Positions 16,313 to 24,143 of a stretch of 36,925 nucleotides of DNA are shown piece by piece. A model generated the notes under the pieces. The model saw only the letters and a program-made list of their open reading frames with translations, did no database searches and was not told where the DNA came from. This DNA is from JBBDNV01 sp040877415. GTDB lineage: Bacteria; Planctomycetota; Planctomycetia; Pirellulales; PALSA-1355. The translations under genes were made by a program, and so were the position numbers. Position 1 is the first letter of the stretch. Every line of letters begins with the position of its first letter. The stretch is from the NCBI GenBank assembly GCA_040877415.1, contig JBBDNV010000037.1:1-36925 (forward strand). Reading direction: 5' to 3'.

Positions 16313-16386
16313 GGGCGCATAGCTCAGTTGGTTAGAGCGCGTCCCTGATAAGGACGAGGTCCGAAGTTCGAATCTTCGTGCGCCCA
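16313..16386 (+). tRNA. tRNA-Ile (GAT)
   Basis: A 74-base cloverleaf. Acceptor GGGCGCA (16313-16319) pairs with TGCGCCC (16379-16385) and is followed by discriminator A. The D arm contains AGCTCAGTTGGTTAGAGC. The anticodon stem CGTCC/GGACG encloses loop CTGATAA with anticodon GAT. The T arm has GTTCGAATC. CCA is not encoded. tRNA-Ala follows after 82 bases. Confidence 0.97.
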
Positions 16387-16468
16387 TTTTATTTATTGGC
16401 TAGTGGCAAGGGATTAGCCAGCAGAAAACGTTTTAGCCACCAGCCACTAATCACTAGCAACTATCTTT
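16387..16468 (+). repeat. tRNA spacer with degenerate TAGCCACTA-type repeats
   Basis: The spacer between the two tRNAs contains GGCTAGTGGC, TTTTAGCCACCAGCCACTAA and TCACTAGCAA, which are partial direct and inverted copies of a CTAGCCACTAG-like unit. It could fold into a stem that guides processing of the tRNA precursor, or be a dispersed repeat. Confidence 0.4.
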
Positions 16469-16541
<73 letters not shown>

Positions 16542-16617
16542 TTCGGTTCGGGACGCGCGACGGGCCGCGTCCGCGTCGTCGAAGCGTGCCGCCGGCTCGA
16601 TTCGTTTCCAAAACCAT

Positions 16618-17736
16618 TCACGAACGAGCGCGCGAAAACTGAATCAGGAATACGGCCGGAATCGTCAACAGGATGGAGACGAGCCGGAAGAACATCATCA
16701 TTTCGGCGCCGCCGGCCGAATTCAACGTGGCCATCAAGTATTGGCTCGCGGCCTCGCCCACTCCGATGCCTCCCGGCGTCAATGGGATCAAGTTTGCCAG
16801 CGTGATGACCGGCCCGGAAAGAAACACGGCGGCGGGGCTCGCGGCGAACTCGAGCACGTGAGCCGCCGCCAGCAGTCCGGCAAAGACACACAGATTGCTG
16901 ACGATCGACAGCCCGAATGCCAGCCAAAGCGTGGGCTTGCTCGCCACGTATTCGGCGCACACGGCATCAATCGGAGGGTGCCATTTCCGGGGCATCCATC
17001 GCTGGAACAAGTATCGCGACGGCGCCCAGAGTACCAGCAGCGGGACCGCGGTCATGGCCAGGAGCAAGCCCAGCAGCGCGCCTCCGATGAGCAGCACAGA
17101 TGACGTCGCCGATTCCGATAGTACGATCCAAACGAACGCCGCGAGCCCCACGACCAACACGCTGTAGAGGCCCAGGTATCGATCGACCAGCACGGTCGAA
17201 AGTGCCCGCAGTTTGTCGCGCGGCTGCCGCCGCACGATCAAGAGCGCTTTGGCCGCATCGCCCCCCGCCGCGCCCGGCAGAAACAGGCTGGCAAAGTATC
17301 CGAACCACGTGAGCCGCAGCACGTACGCAAGAGACTCACTCAGCCCTTGAGCCTTCAGCAGGCACCACCAGCGTACGGCCGGAATCACCAGAGATGCCAT
17401 CACGCAAACGAGCAGCAGCAACAGCTCGGGCGACAGCGAGACCACGCGGAGGCGCGCGAGGTCGAGCCGGCCTGAGTAAGCCAGCCACGCCAGGCAGGCG
17501 ATGGCCAGCGCCATTTTCACGAACCACAGGAGAACTCGTCGCGCGTATCCGTTTGTCGCAGGAGCGGCGCCGTCGAACTCGGCGCGCGTCGCGCCATCCG
17601 CATTCCGGTAGTAGTCGCTTTCCTGACCGACTTCGTTCGGCATCATCGGTTCGCCGGTTGCGTCGTTCGCCCGCGTCAGGTTTGTCGGACTCGGAGCGGA
17701 CTGGTCGCGAGAATTGCGGGGAGTCTGAGAACTCAT
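16618..17736 (-). CDS. Flippase-like integral membrane protein (UPF0104)
   Basis: A 372-residue protein of the lysylphosphatidylglycerol synthase TM-region/flippase-like family (UPF0104, AglD-like). The first 60 or so residues are polar and probably cytoplasmic. About seven or eight hydrophobic helices follow (ALAIACLAWLAYSG, LLLLLVCVMASLVIPAVRWW, SVLLIGGALLGLLLAMTAVPLLV). The family signature LPGAAGGDAAKALLI sits near the middle, and the conserved LTPGGIGVGEAAS block near the C terminus. Family members are linked to lipid or polyprenyl-linked substrate transfer across the membrane. I chose the ATG at 17736, after AGGG; the frame extends 41 codons upstream, but that part overlaps the promoter of the divergent acetyltransferase. 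Its position next to a glycan cluster fits a role in glycolipid handling. Confidence 0.85.
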   Translation of the reverse strand: MSSQTPRNSRDQSAPSPTNLTRANDATGEPMMPNEVGQESDYYRNADGATRAEFDGAAPATNGYARRVLLWFVKMALAIACLAWLAYSGRLDLARLRVVSLSPELLLLLVCVMASLVIPAVRWWCLLKAQGLSESLAYVLRLTWFGYFASLFLPGAAGGDAAKALLIVRRQPRDKLRALSTVLVDRYLGLYSVLVVGLAAFVWIVLSESATSSVLLIGGALLGLLLAMTAVPLLVLWAPSRYLFQRWMPRKWHPPIDAVCAEYVASKPTLWLAFGLSIVSNLCVFAGLLAAAHVLEFAASPAAVFLSGPVITLANLIPLTPGGIGVGEAASQYLMATLNSAGGAEMMMFFRLVSILLTIPAVFLIQFSRARS

Positions 17737-17773
17737 CGTGCCCTGCGGCCCTGGGGGACTTGCTCGAAAACTC

Positions 17774-17802
17774 TTGATACGGTCCTTAGGCCAGTGTAGA
17801 TT
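17774..17802 (+). promoter_or_regulatory. Probable promoter of the glycan cluster
   Basis: TTGATA (17774-17779), a 17-base spacer, then TAGATT (17797-17802). It lies about 56 bases before the acetyltransferase ATG and in the gap from the divergent flippase gene. It would drive the long plus-strand cluster. Confidence 0.5.
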
Positions 17803-17857
17803 AAAATGGTGGGCTATCAAATCGGGTTTCCTCTTGACGTCGGCCCCCTCCAAACCC

Positions 17858-18349
17858 ATGAGCTACGTCGGCTCCTCGAATCAAATCATCGCTCCCGACG
17901 TTCGCATCGGCCCTGGGGCCCGCATCGGAGCATTCGTTAACCTGTACGGCTGCACGATCGGGGAAGACACCAGGGTGGGACCGTTCGTCGAGGTTCAGAA
18001 AAACGCCACGATCGGGCGTCGCTGCAAGATCAGTTCTCACACGTTCATTTGCGAAGGTGTGACGATTGAGGATGAGTGCTTCATCGGGCACCACGTTTGT
18101 TTTACCAACGATCCCTACCCGCGGGCCACCACCGGCGAGGGTCGCTTGCAAACCGAGGCCGATTGGAAGGTCGTGCCGACGCTCGTTAAGCGCGGGGCGT
18201 CGATCGGTTCTGGAGCCGTCCTGCTTAGCGGCATCACGATCGGTGAAAACGCCGTCGTGGGTGCCGGAGCCGTGGTGACGAAGAACGTGGCGTCCAATGA
18301 AATCGTCGCGGGCGTACCGGCTCGGACCCTGCGCATACTCAGCTCCTAG
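17858..18349 (+). CDS. Hexapeptide-repeat N-acetyltransferase, WbpD/WlbB-like
   Basis: A 163-residue left-handed beta-helix acyltransferase. It has about seven hexapeptide coils (IAPDVRIGPGARIGAF, IGEDTRVGPFVEV, IGRRCKISSH, IEDECFIGHH, IGSGAVLLSGITIG, ENAVVGAGAVVTKNV). The central FIGHHVCFTNDPYPRA loop and EADWKVVPTLVKRGASIGS match the WbpD/WlbB group. That group acetylates the 3-amino group of UDP-2-acetamido-3-amino-uronic acid with acetyl-CoA. The frame opens 40 codons earlier, but the ATG at 17858 gives the family start, and the upstream part overlaps the promoter. It ends 11 bases before the DegT gene. The exact sugar is inferred from neighbours. Confidence 0.85.
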   Translation: MSYVGSSNQIIAPDVRIGPGARIGAFVNLYGCTIGEDTRVGPFVEVQKNATIGRRCKISSHTFICEGVTIEDECFIGHHVCFTNDPYPRATTGEGRLQTEADWKVVPTLVKRGASIGSGAVLLSGITIGENAVVGAGAVVTKNVASNEIVAGVPARTLRILSS

Positions 18350-18360
18350 CGCGATTGCCC

Positions 18361-19467
18361 ATGCAAGTTCCGTTCCTGGATATAAAGCGGCAGAACGATT
18401 CCATCGCCGCCGAATTGCAAGCTGCGCTCGGCGGCGTGATTGCCGAGAGTGCTTTCGTCCTCGGTCCGGCCGTGGCGCGGTTCGAAGCCGACTTCGCCGA
18501 TTATCTTGGCGTGCGGCACTGCGTCGGCGTGAACAACGGCACGTCGGCCTTGCACATGGCCCTGCTGGCTTGCGGCGTGGGGGCCGGCGATGAGGTGATC
18601 ACGACGCCGCACACCTGGATCAGCACTTCCTGGGCCATCAGCTACGTGGGCGCCAAGCCGGTTTATGTAGACATCGATCCCGCGACGTACAACATCAACC
18701 CGGCCTTGATTGAGCAGGCGATTACGCCCCGAACGAAGGCCATTCTCCCCGTGCACCTCTACGGCCAGGCCTGCGCTATGGACGACCTGTGCCGCATCGC
18801 CGAAAAGCACCATCTGCTGCTCGTCGAGGACGCGGCGCAGGCCCACGGCTCGATGTACGGCGGGCGGCGCATCGGCTCGTTCGGCAAGGCGGGCTGTTTC
18901 AGCTTTTATCCCGGCAAGAATCTAGGCGCCTTTGGCGAGGGCGGGGCGGTGGCCACCGATGACGAGGCGCTGGCCGAAAACGTGCGCCGCTTGCGTGACC
19001 ACGCGCAGGCCAGCCGTCATCATCACGTCGAGCTGGGGTTTAACGCGCGCATGGAGGGGATCCAGGGCGCGGTGTTGGACGTCAAGCTGCGGCACCTGGA
19101 CAAGTGGAACGCCGCGCGCGCGCGTCATGCCCAACGATACGTCGAGCTTTTGGCCGACGTGCCGGGTATCGTGCTCCCGCCGATCGGCAAGCCGGGCGCC
19201 CACGTCTGGCACCTGTTCGTGGTGTTGGTCCGGGAGAAAGATCGCAACGTTCTGCAAAAGGAGCTGGCCGAACGGGGCGTCGCCACCGGCGTTCACTACC
19301 CCACGCCCGTTCCGTTTCAGCCGGCCTACGCCCACCTGGGGCACAAGCCGGGGGACTTCCCCATAGCCGAGGGCGTCATGCGACGCTGCCTCTCGCTGCC
19401 GATGTTCGCCGAAATGACGGAGGAGCAGATCCAATTCACGGCGTCGGCAATCCGCGAATGCGTCTGA
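18361..19467 (+). CDS. DegT/DnrJ/EryC1 sugar aminotransferase (1)
   Basis: A 368-residue PLP enzyme that transaminates a keto sugar nucleotide. PLP contacts: the NNGTSALHMAL phosphate loop (58-68), D157 in VEDAAQAHG, and the Schiff-base K186 in FYPGKNLGAFGEGG. The C-terminal substrate loop VATGVHYPTPVPFQPAY is typical of WbpE/FdtB/QdtB-type 3-aminotransferases. With the upstream acetyltransferase it would make a 3-acetamido sugar. The start is ATG 18361; a TTG two codons earlier is possible. The gap to the next gene is 25 bases. WbpE-type and FdtB-type cannot be separated by eye. Confidence 0.9.
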   Translation: MQVPFLDIKRQNDSIAAELQAALGGVIAESAFVLGPAVARFEADFADYLGVRHCVGVNNGTSALHMALLACGVGAGDEVITTPHTWISTSWAISYVGAKPVYVDIDPATYNINPALIEQAITPRTKAILPVHLYGQACAMDDLCRIAEKHHLLLVEDAAQAHGSMYGGRRIGSFGKAGCFSFYPGKNLGAFGEGGAVATDDEALAENVRRLRDHAQASRHHHVELGFNARMEGIQGAVLDVKLRHLDKWNAARARHAQRYVELLADVPGIVLPPIGKPGAHVWHLFVVLVREKDRNVLQKELAERGVATGVHYPTPVPFQPAYAHLGHKPGDFPIAEGVMRRCLSLPMFAEMTEEQIQFTASAIRECV

Positions 19468-19492
19468 CCTGAAAGCACTCGCCAGGAATATC

Positions 19493-20539
19493 ATGGAACT
19501 ATCCGGAAAACAGGTGCTGGTCACCGGTGGCGCCGGTTTCATCGGCTCTCACCTCGTCGACGCGCTCGACGACTGCCGAGTCCGCGTGCTCGATGATCTT
19601 TCGACGGGCAAGGAGGAGAACCTCGCCCAACACCGAGGCTCGTCGCGCGTGGAGCTGATCCGCGGCGACGTCCGCGATCCCGCCGCGGTCGCCAGCGCGA
19701 TCCGCGATTGCCAGGTCGTGTTTCATTTGGCCTGCCGCGGCGTTCGCCATTCCATCGGCCATCCCCGGGAAAGCCACGAGGTCAACGCGACCGGCACCCT
19801 GGTCGTGCTGGCGGCCGCGAAACAAGCCGGCGTCGCGCGGTTTGTGCACGTGTCGTCGTCCGAGGTATATGGCACGGCAAGGTACGTGCCCATGGACGAA
19901 AACCACCCGTGCTTTCCCGAGACGGTGTACGGTGCCGCCAAGTTGGCGGGCGAGTGTTACGCGCGCGCCTATCACCAGACGTACGGCTTGCCTTCGGTCG
20001 TCGTACGGAGTTTCAACAACTTCGGCCCGCGCAGCCATCATGAGGGTGACAGCGGCGAGGTGATCCCCCGGTTCGTGGTTTGGGCCCTGAACGGACGCCC
20101 TCCCGTGATTTTCGGCGACGGAGAACAAACGCGCGATTTCATCTACGTGGAAGACACCGCCTGTTGGTTGCGTCGCGTGGCCGAATGCGACGAGCTCATT
20201 GGGCAAACCGTGAATTTGGGATCCGGCCAGGAAACGTCGGTCGTAAGATTGGCTCAGGCCGTCGCGCTAGCCGTTGGCCAGCCCAGTCTAACCCCCATTC
20301 ACAAGCCCCCCCGGCCCGGCGACGTGCGACGCCACCTGTCGAACGTCGAGCGAGCCAGGCAACTGCTTGGATTCCGCCTCAACACGTCGCTCGACGAAGG
20401 CGTGGGAAAGCTGGTCGAATACTTCCGTTCGCACCCGTCGGGCGTTGCGGCGCTGGCGGCTCAAATGCAAGAGTCCAATTGGACCAGCGAAAACGCGTCG
20501 TCCGCGGCCGAAAATGCGCCATCAACCATCGTCCGATGA
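19493..20539 (+). CDS. NAD-dependent epimerase/dehydratase (extended SDR)
   Basis: A 348-residue extended short-chain dehydrogenase acting on a nucleotide sugar. The NAD site TGGAGFIG is at 11-18, followed by a DLSTGKEENL stretch. The catalytic set is S122/S123 (VHVSSSEVYG), Y146 and K150 (YGAAK). FGPRSHHEGDSGEVIPRF and GDGEQTRDFIYVED are typical of UDP-glucose 4-epimerase, UDP-glucuronate decarboxylase and related enzymes. The sequence does not settle which reaction it carries out. The last 30 residues are Ser/Ala-rich and probably disordered. It ends 4 bases before the second aminotransferase. Confidence 0.9.
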   Translation: MELSGKQVLVTGGAGFIGSHLVDALDDCRVRVLDDLSTGKEENLAQHRGSSRVELIRGDVRDPAAVASAIRDCQVVFHLACRGVRHSIGHPRESHEVNATGTLVVLAAAKQAGVARFVHVSSSEVYGTARYVPMDENHPCFPETVYGAAKLAGECYARAYHQTYGLPSVVVRSFNNFGPRSHHEGDSGEVIPRFVVWALNGRPPVIFGDGEQTRDFIYVEDTACWLRRVAECDELIGQTVNLGSGQETSVVRLAQAVALAVGQPSLTPIHKPPRPGDVRRHLSNVERARQLLGFRLNTSLDEGVGKLVEYFRSHPSGVAALAAQMQESNWTSENASSAAENAPSTIVR

Positions 20540-20543
20540 TGCC

Positions 20544-21695
20544 ATGATTCCGATCGCATTACCTTTTGTGGGCAACGAAGAGGCCGAGGCCGCGAAGGCC
20601 GTCGTGCTGTCGGGCTGGCTGACCCAGGGACCCAAGGTGGCCGAGTTCGAGCAACGTTTTGCCGAGGCCTGCCAGGTGGCTCATGCCGTGGCCGTTTCCA
20701 ACTGCACAACCGCCTTGCACATGGCATTGCTGGCCCTGGACATCGGGCCGGGCGATGAAGTGATTTGCCCCTCGATGTCGTTTATCGCCACCGCCAACGC
20801 CATCGTGCACGCCGGCGCGACGCCGGTGTTCGCCGACGTCGATCCGCAAACCTACAATCTCGATCCCGCGGCCGCCGAAGCCGCCATCACGCCGCGCACC
20901 CGGGCCATCATGCCGGTGCACCAAATCGGCATGCCGGCCGACATGGATCGCTTCCGCGCGCTGGGGGAAAAGTACGGCATCAAGGTTTTCGAGGACGCGG
21001 CCTGCGCCATCGGCAGCCAATACAAGGGTCGGCCCATCGGCGGGCATAGCGAAATGGCCTGTTTCAGCCTTCATCCGCGGAAGGTGATCACGACCGGCGA
21101 AGGTGGGATGATTACCACGAACAACGTCCGGTATGCTGAAAAGCTGCGGTTGCTGCGGCAGCATTGCATGAGCGTGAGCGATACGGCCCGTCATGAGGCT
21201 CGACGGGTCGTGATCGAACAATATCTGGAAGTCGGCTACAACCACCGCATGACGGACATCCAGGCGGCCATTGGCATCGAACAATTGAAGCGGCTGGATT
21301 GGATTGTCCAGCGCCGCCGCGCACTGGCGGCGCGCTACAACGCCGCCCTGGCCTCGCACGGGTGGTTGCGGCCGCCGTTCGAGCCGGACTACGCCAGGAG
21401 CAATTTTCAAAGCTATGCGGCGCGCCTGGCCGACGATGCGCCGATCGGCCGCAATGATTTGATGCAACTGCTGCTCGATCAAGGCATCGCCTCGCGCCGC
21501 GGCGTCATGCTCTCGCACGCCGAGCCGGCGTATGCCGACCGTGCGCCGTCGAACGATCTGGCGCACAGCGAAGCCGCCAGCGCCAACTCGATCATTCTGC
21601 CCCTCTATCCGCAAATGACCGAAGACGACCAGGATCGTGTCGTGGATGCTCTGTCTCGCGCGGCGGCCGCGCCGCGCCGTACCGCGGGAACCTAG
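20544..21695 (+). CDS. DegT/DnrJ/EryC1 sugar aminotransferase (2)
   Basis: A 383-residue PLP aminotransferase, distinct from the first. The phosphate-binding NCTTALHMALL is at 53-63, D151 lies in FEDAACAIGSQYKG, and the Schiff-base K180 in CFSLHPRKVITTGEGG. The LHPRK version (not YPGKN) and GYNHRMTDIQAAIG place it nearer the perosamine/4-amino-4-deoxy sugar group (PerA/ArnB-like). The C-terminal loop ASRRGVMLSHAEPAY is also of that kind. The frame is open 59 codons upstream, but that part lies inside the epimerase gene in another frame. The ATG at 20544 gives the standard IPIALPFVGNEE start. Two aminotransferases in one cluster suggest either a diamino sugar or two different amino sugars. Confidence 0.9.
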   Translation: MIPIALPFVGNEEAEAAKAVVLSGWLTQGPKVAEFEQRFAEACQVAHAVAVSNCTTALHMALLALDIGPGDEVICPSMSFIATANAIVHAGATPVFADVDPQTYNLDPAAAEAAITPRTRAIMPVHQIGMPADMDRFRALGEKYGIKVFEDAACAIGSQYKGRPIGGHSEMACFSLHPRKVITTGEGGMITTNNVRYAEKLRLLRQHCMSVSDTARHEARRVVIEQYLEVGYNHRMTDIQAAIGIEQLKRLDWIVQRRRALAARYNAALASHGWLRPPFEPDYARSNFQSYAARLADDAPIGRNDLMQLLLDQGIASRRGVMLSHAEPAYADRAPSNDLAHSEAASANSIILPLYPQMTEDDQDRVVDALSRAAAAPRRTAGT

Positions 21696-22012
21696 AGGAG
21701 CGAGCGTTGAATCGCCCCGGTTTGCCAACGACATCGAAGAATGGCCGTCCAGACCGGCCTGGCCGACAGCCTGTCGGCATGGCTGGCGCTGCATGGCAGG
21801 CTTCAGTCTGGCCGACTGGCGGGCTGTGGCCCAGCGGGCCTCTGCGGCGCGCTATTGTCCCGTCCGGGCGCACTGCGCATGCTAATGTTTAGTGGTCCCC
21901 GGCAGCAGCCGACAGCAGAAGCAGAACTTGCTCCGGTGGCAGCGAGCGGCGGGCCGGAGTCTGAGTCGCCAATCCCCGGCCGCCCAAGTTCCGTCGCAGG
22001 ATTGGGTCCATC
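21696..22012 (+). other. Intergenic stretch, possible small or decayed ORF
   Basis: These 317 bases separate the sugar block from the aldolase block. One open frame (ATG 21741 to TGA 22014-22016, 91 codons) would overlap the aldolase ATG by 4 bases (ATGA), which suggests coupling. Its protein is Leu/Gly/Pro-rich and matches no family I know. A different frame carries GFSLADWRAVAQRASAARY, which looks protein-like, so a decayed gene is possible. I see no terminator or clear promoter here. Confidence 0.3.
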
Positions 22013-24139
22013 ATGAATGCACCTGCCGAAGCGCCCGAAATCCTCGAAGTCACCCTCCGCGATGGTTCCTATCTGGTGGACTTCCAGTTCACCGCGGAGG
22101 ACACGGCCCTGATCGCCTCGGCCCTGGATAGCGCGGGCTTCCGGTGGATCGAGGTAGGTCACGGTCTGGGGTTGAACGCCTCGGCGGCTGGCAAGGGGGC
22201 CGCCGCGGCCAGCGACGAAGAATACATGGAAGCGGCGGCCCAAGCCGTCCAGAAGGCCCGCTGGGGCATGTTCTTCATCCCCGGCATCGGCCGCGCTGAA
22301 GACCTCCGCCTTGCCTCCCGATACCACATGGGTTTCGTGCGGATCGGCACGAACGTCACGGAACTATCCGGCGTCCAGCCGCTCATTGCGCTGGCAAAAG
22401 AACTCGGGATGATCGTTTCCTACAACGCGATGAAGTCCTATGCCGTACCCCCGGCCGAATTCGGACGCTGCGCCGCGCTGGCCCGGCAGTGGGGAGCGGA
22501 CATTATCTGCCTGGTCGATTCGGCCGGCGGAATGTACCCGGATGACGTGGCCGCTTACCTGCAAGCGGCCCGGGACGCCTGCGACGCCCCGCTCGGCTTC
22601 CACGGGCACGACAACCTGGCCCTGGCGATGGCCAATACCCTGAGGGCCATGGAAAGCGGCGCCGTGCTCTTGGATTCCTCGCTGCAGGGGATCGGCCGCT
22701 CCGCGGGCAACACGATCACCGAGGTACTGGTCGCCATTATGAAGCGGCGTGGCTACCTGCCGGCGATCGACCTGAACACGGTCACCGACCTCGGCCAGGC
22801 GCTCATTCAGCCGACCTTGCGGCGGCGCGGCATGGACCCCATGGCCGTGATCGGCGGCTCCGCCCGATTTCACTCCTCGTTCACCCCCAAGGTGCAGGCC
22901 TATGCCAGGAAATATGGCCTCGACGTCCGCGACCTCATTGTGCGCCTGTGCGCGGAGGACCAGGTCGAGGCTCCCGATGGCCTGCTGCAAAGCCTCAGCC
23001 AGGAACTAGCCGCCCAGCGGATGCCGCGGGTGGTTTCAGTCCGGGCGTTCAGCCGCAGTCGGCCCAGGCCCGAACGGGGAACCGAGGCGCTCGATGTGGT
23101 TTTGAAAGAAATGCACGCGCTAGCGGTGAAGACGGGCAAGTTCTCCGCCCTCAACGTGGTGAGCGGCGAGGCGCCTTTGGAAGAGTTCCGCGTCTCCGCA
23201 AACATTCAGAACGCGCACGCCCACGTCATCGGCTCGGTGACTCTGACCTCCGAAGAGCAACTGGCCTCGGTCCTGACTGCGGCGGACGGCAGGGCTGACG
23301 TGATTTATCTGGACATCGACGCCAAGCCTTTCACCGTGCACGATGCCGCCGGCGTCGCCCGTTCTCACCTTAAGAAGAGCCTGTTGCTTACATACTCCGA
23401 CGGCCGGGTTTGGGTTGATGCCGTGGTGGACCAGGTCGTGCGGCTGTTGAACGAACAGTTAGCGGACGTGCCGATCGTGATTGTCGGGGACCACTCCAAC
23501 GGTTATCTGCTGGCCCGCGAGTTGGCCCACCGGCGAGGGCGTGTCACCGTGCTGACCGCCGCGGAGGCGGGTGCATCTGGGGCACGCGGCGCCAGCGGTG
23601 CCGCTGGTGGCGCAGCCGGGGGCGACGTGCCGTGTTTTGCCCTCGGGTCCGCGGAAGCCGTCGCGCGGTTGCGGGAGGCGCGACAGGTCGTCCTGTGGAC
23701 CAAAGGGCCGCCGACATTTGGCGCCCACGAGGTGCGACAACTGCAAGCCGGCGCCTGGTTATTGGACGCCAGCATCGGCGCCGTGTTGCCGGATGGGCTC
23801 GAAGAGGCGCATCGGCGCGGCGTGTTGCCCGTGCGGGTGAACATCTGGCCGGCCCTGGCCGCATCCCTGCTGGCCGCGCACGAATCGGCCCGCGTTTGCC
23901 AGACCGCCCTCGGCTGGGAAACCCTCGCGGGCATTTCTGTCGTGGCGGGCGGCGCGCTGGGCCGCAATGGCGACGTGATCGTGGACAGCGTCCGCGAGCC
24001 GACACGCGTCGTCGGAGTCGCGGACGGTCGAGGCGGCGTGGTGTTCAGCTACGATCCCGATCAGGCCAAACGAGTGCGCGAAGTGTCAGAAGAAATCCAA
24101 CGCCTGCTGATCACGCGCGCGGCCGGAGGGGCGGGGTGA
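22013..24139 (+). CDS. DRE-TIM aldolase fused to Rossmann-like domain
   Basis: A 708-residue two-part protein. Residues 10-300 are a DRE-TIM metallolyase barrel related to 4-hydroxy-2-oxovalerate aldolase and HMG-CoA lyase. They contain R16-D17-G18 (LRDGSY) and the metal ligands H197 and H199 (FHGHDNLALAMAN), then LLDSSLQGIGRSAGNT. Residues 300-350 resemble the aldolase communication region. Residues 370-700 hold a second unit with VPIVIVGDHSNGYLLARELA (about 486-505), a dinucleotide-fold-like turn, and LLDASIGAVLPDG, like the product strand of dehydrogenase folds. A Gly/Ala/Ser-rich insert (about 520-540) looks like a linker. Likely chemistry is class II pyruvate aldol addition or cleavage; the second domain may be NAD(P)-dependent or only structural. 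The ordinary aldolase is about 340 residues, so the fusion is unusual. The next gene starts after 4 bases. Confidence 0.75.
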   Translation: MNAPAEAPEILEVTLRDGSYLVDFQFTAEDTALIASALDSAGFRWIEVGHGLGLNASAAGKGAAAASDEEYMEAAAQAVQKARWGMFFIPGIGRAEDLRLASRYHMGFVRIGTNVTELSGVQPLIALAKELGMIVSYNAMKSYAVPPAEFGRCAALARQWGADIICLVDSAGGMYPDDVAAYLQAARDACDAPLGFHGHDNLALAMANTLRAMESGAVLLDSSLQGIGRSAGNTITEVLVAIMKRRGYLPAIDLNTVTDLGQALIQPTLRRRGMDPMAVIGGSARFHSSFTPKVQAYARKYGLDVRDLIVRLCAEDQVEAPDGLLQSLSQELAAQRMPRVVSVRAFSRSRPRPERGTEALDVVLKEMHALAVKTGKFSALNVVSGEAPLEEFRVSANIQNAHAHVIGSVTLTSEEQLASVLTAADGRADVIYLDIDAKPFTVHDAAGVARSHLKKSLLLTYSDGRVWVDAVVDQVVRLLNEQLADVPIVIVGDHSNGYLLARELAHRRGRVTVLTAAEAGASGARGASGAAGGAAGGDVPCFALGSAEAVARLREARQVVLWTKGPPTFGAHEVRQLQAGAWLLDASIGAVLPDGLEEAHRRGVLPVRVNIWPALAASLLAAHESARVCQTALGWETLAGISVVAGGALGRNGDVIVDSVREPTRVVGVADGRGGVVFSYDPDQAKRVREVSEEIQRLLITRAAGGAG

Positions 24140-24143
24140 GATC

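Noticed and set aside
16551..16572. GC stem after tRNA-Ala as a terminator
   Set aside because: A 7-base stem is present, but no T-run follows.
20559..21794. Minus-strand frame of 411 codons over the second DegT gene
   Set aside because: Antisense shadow; the PLP-enzyme motifs on the plus strand are decisive.
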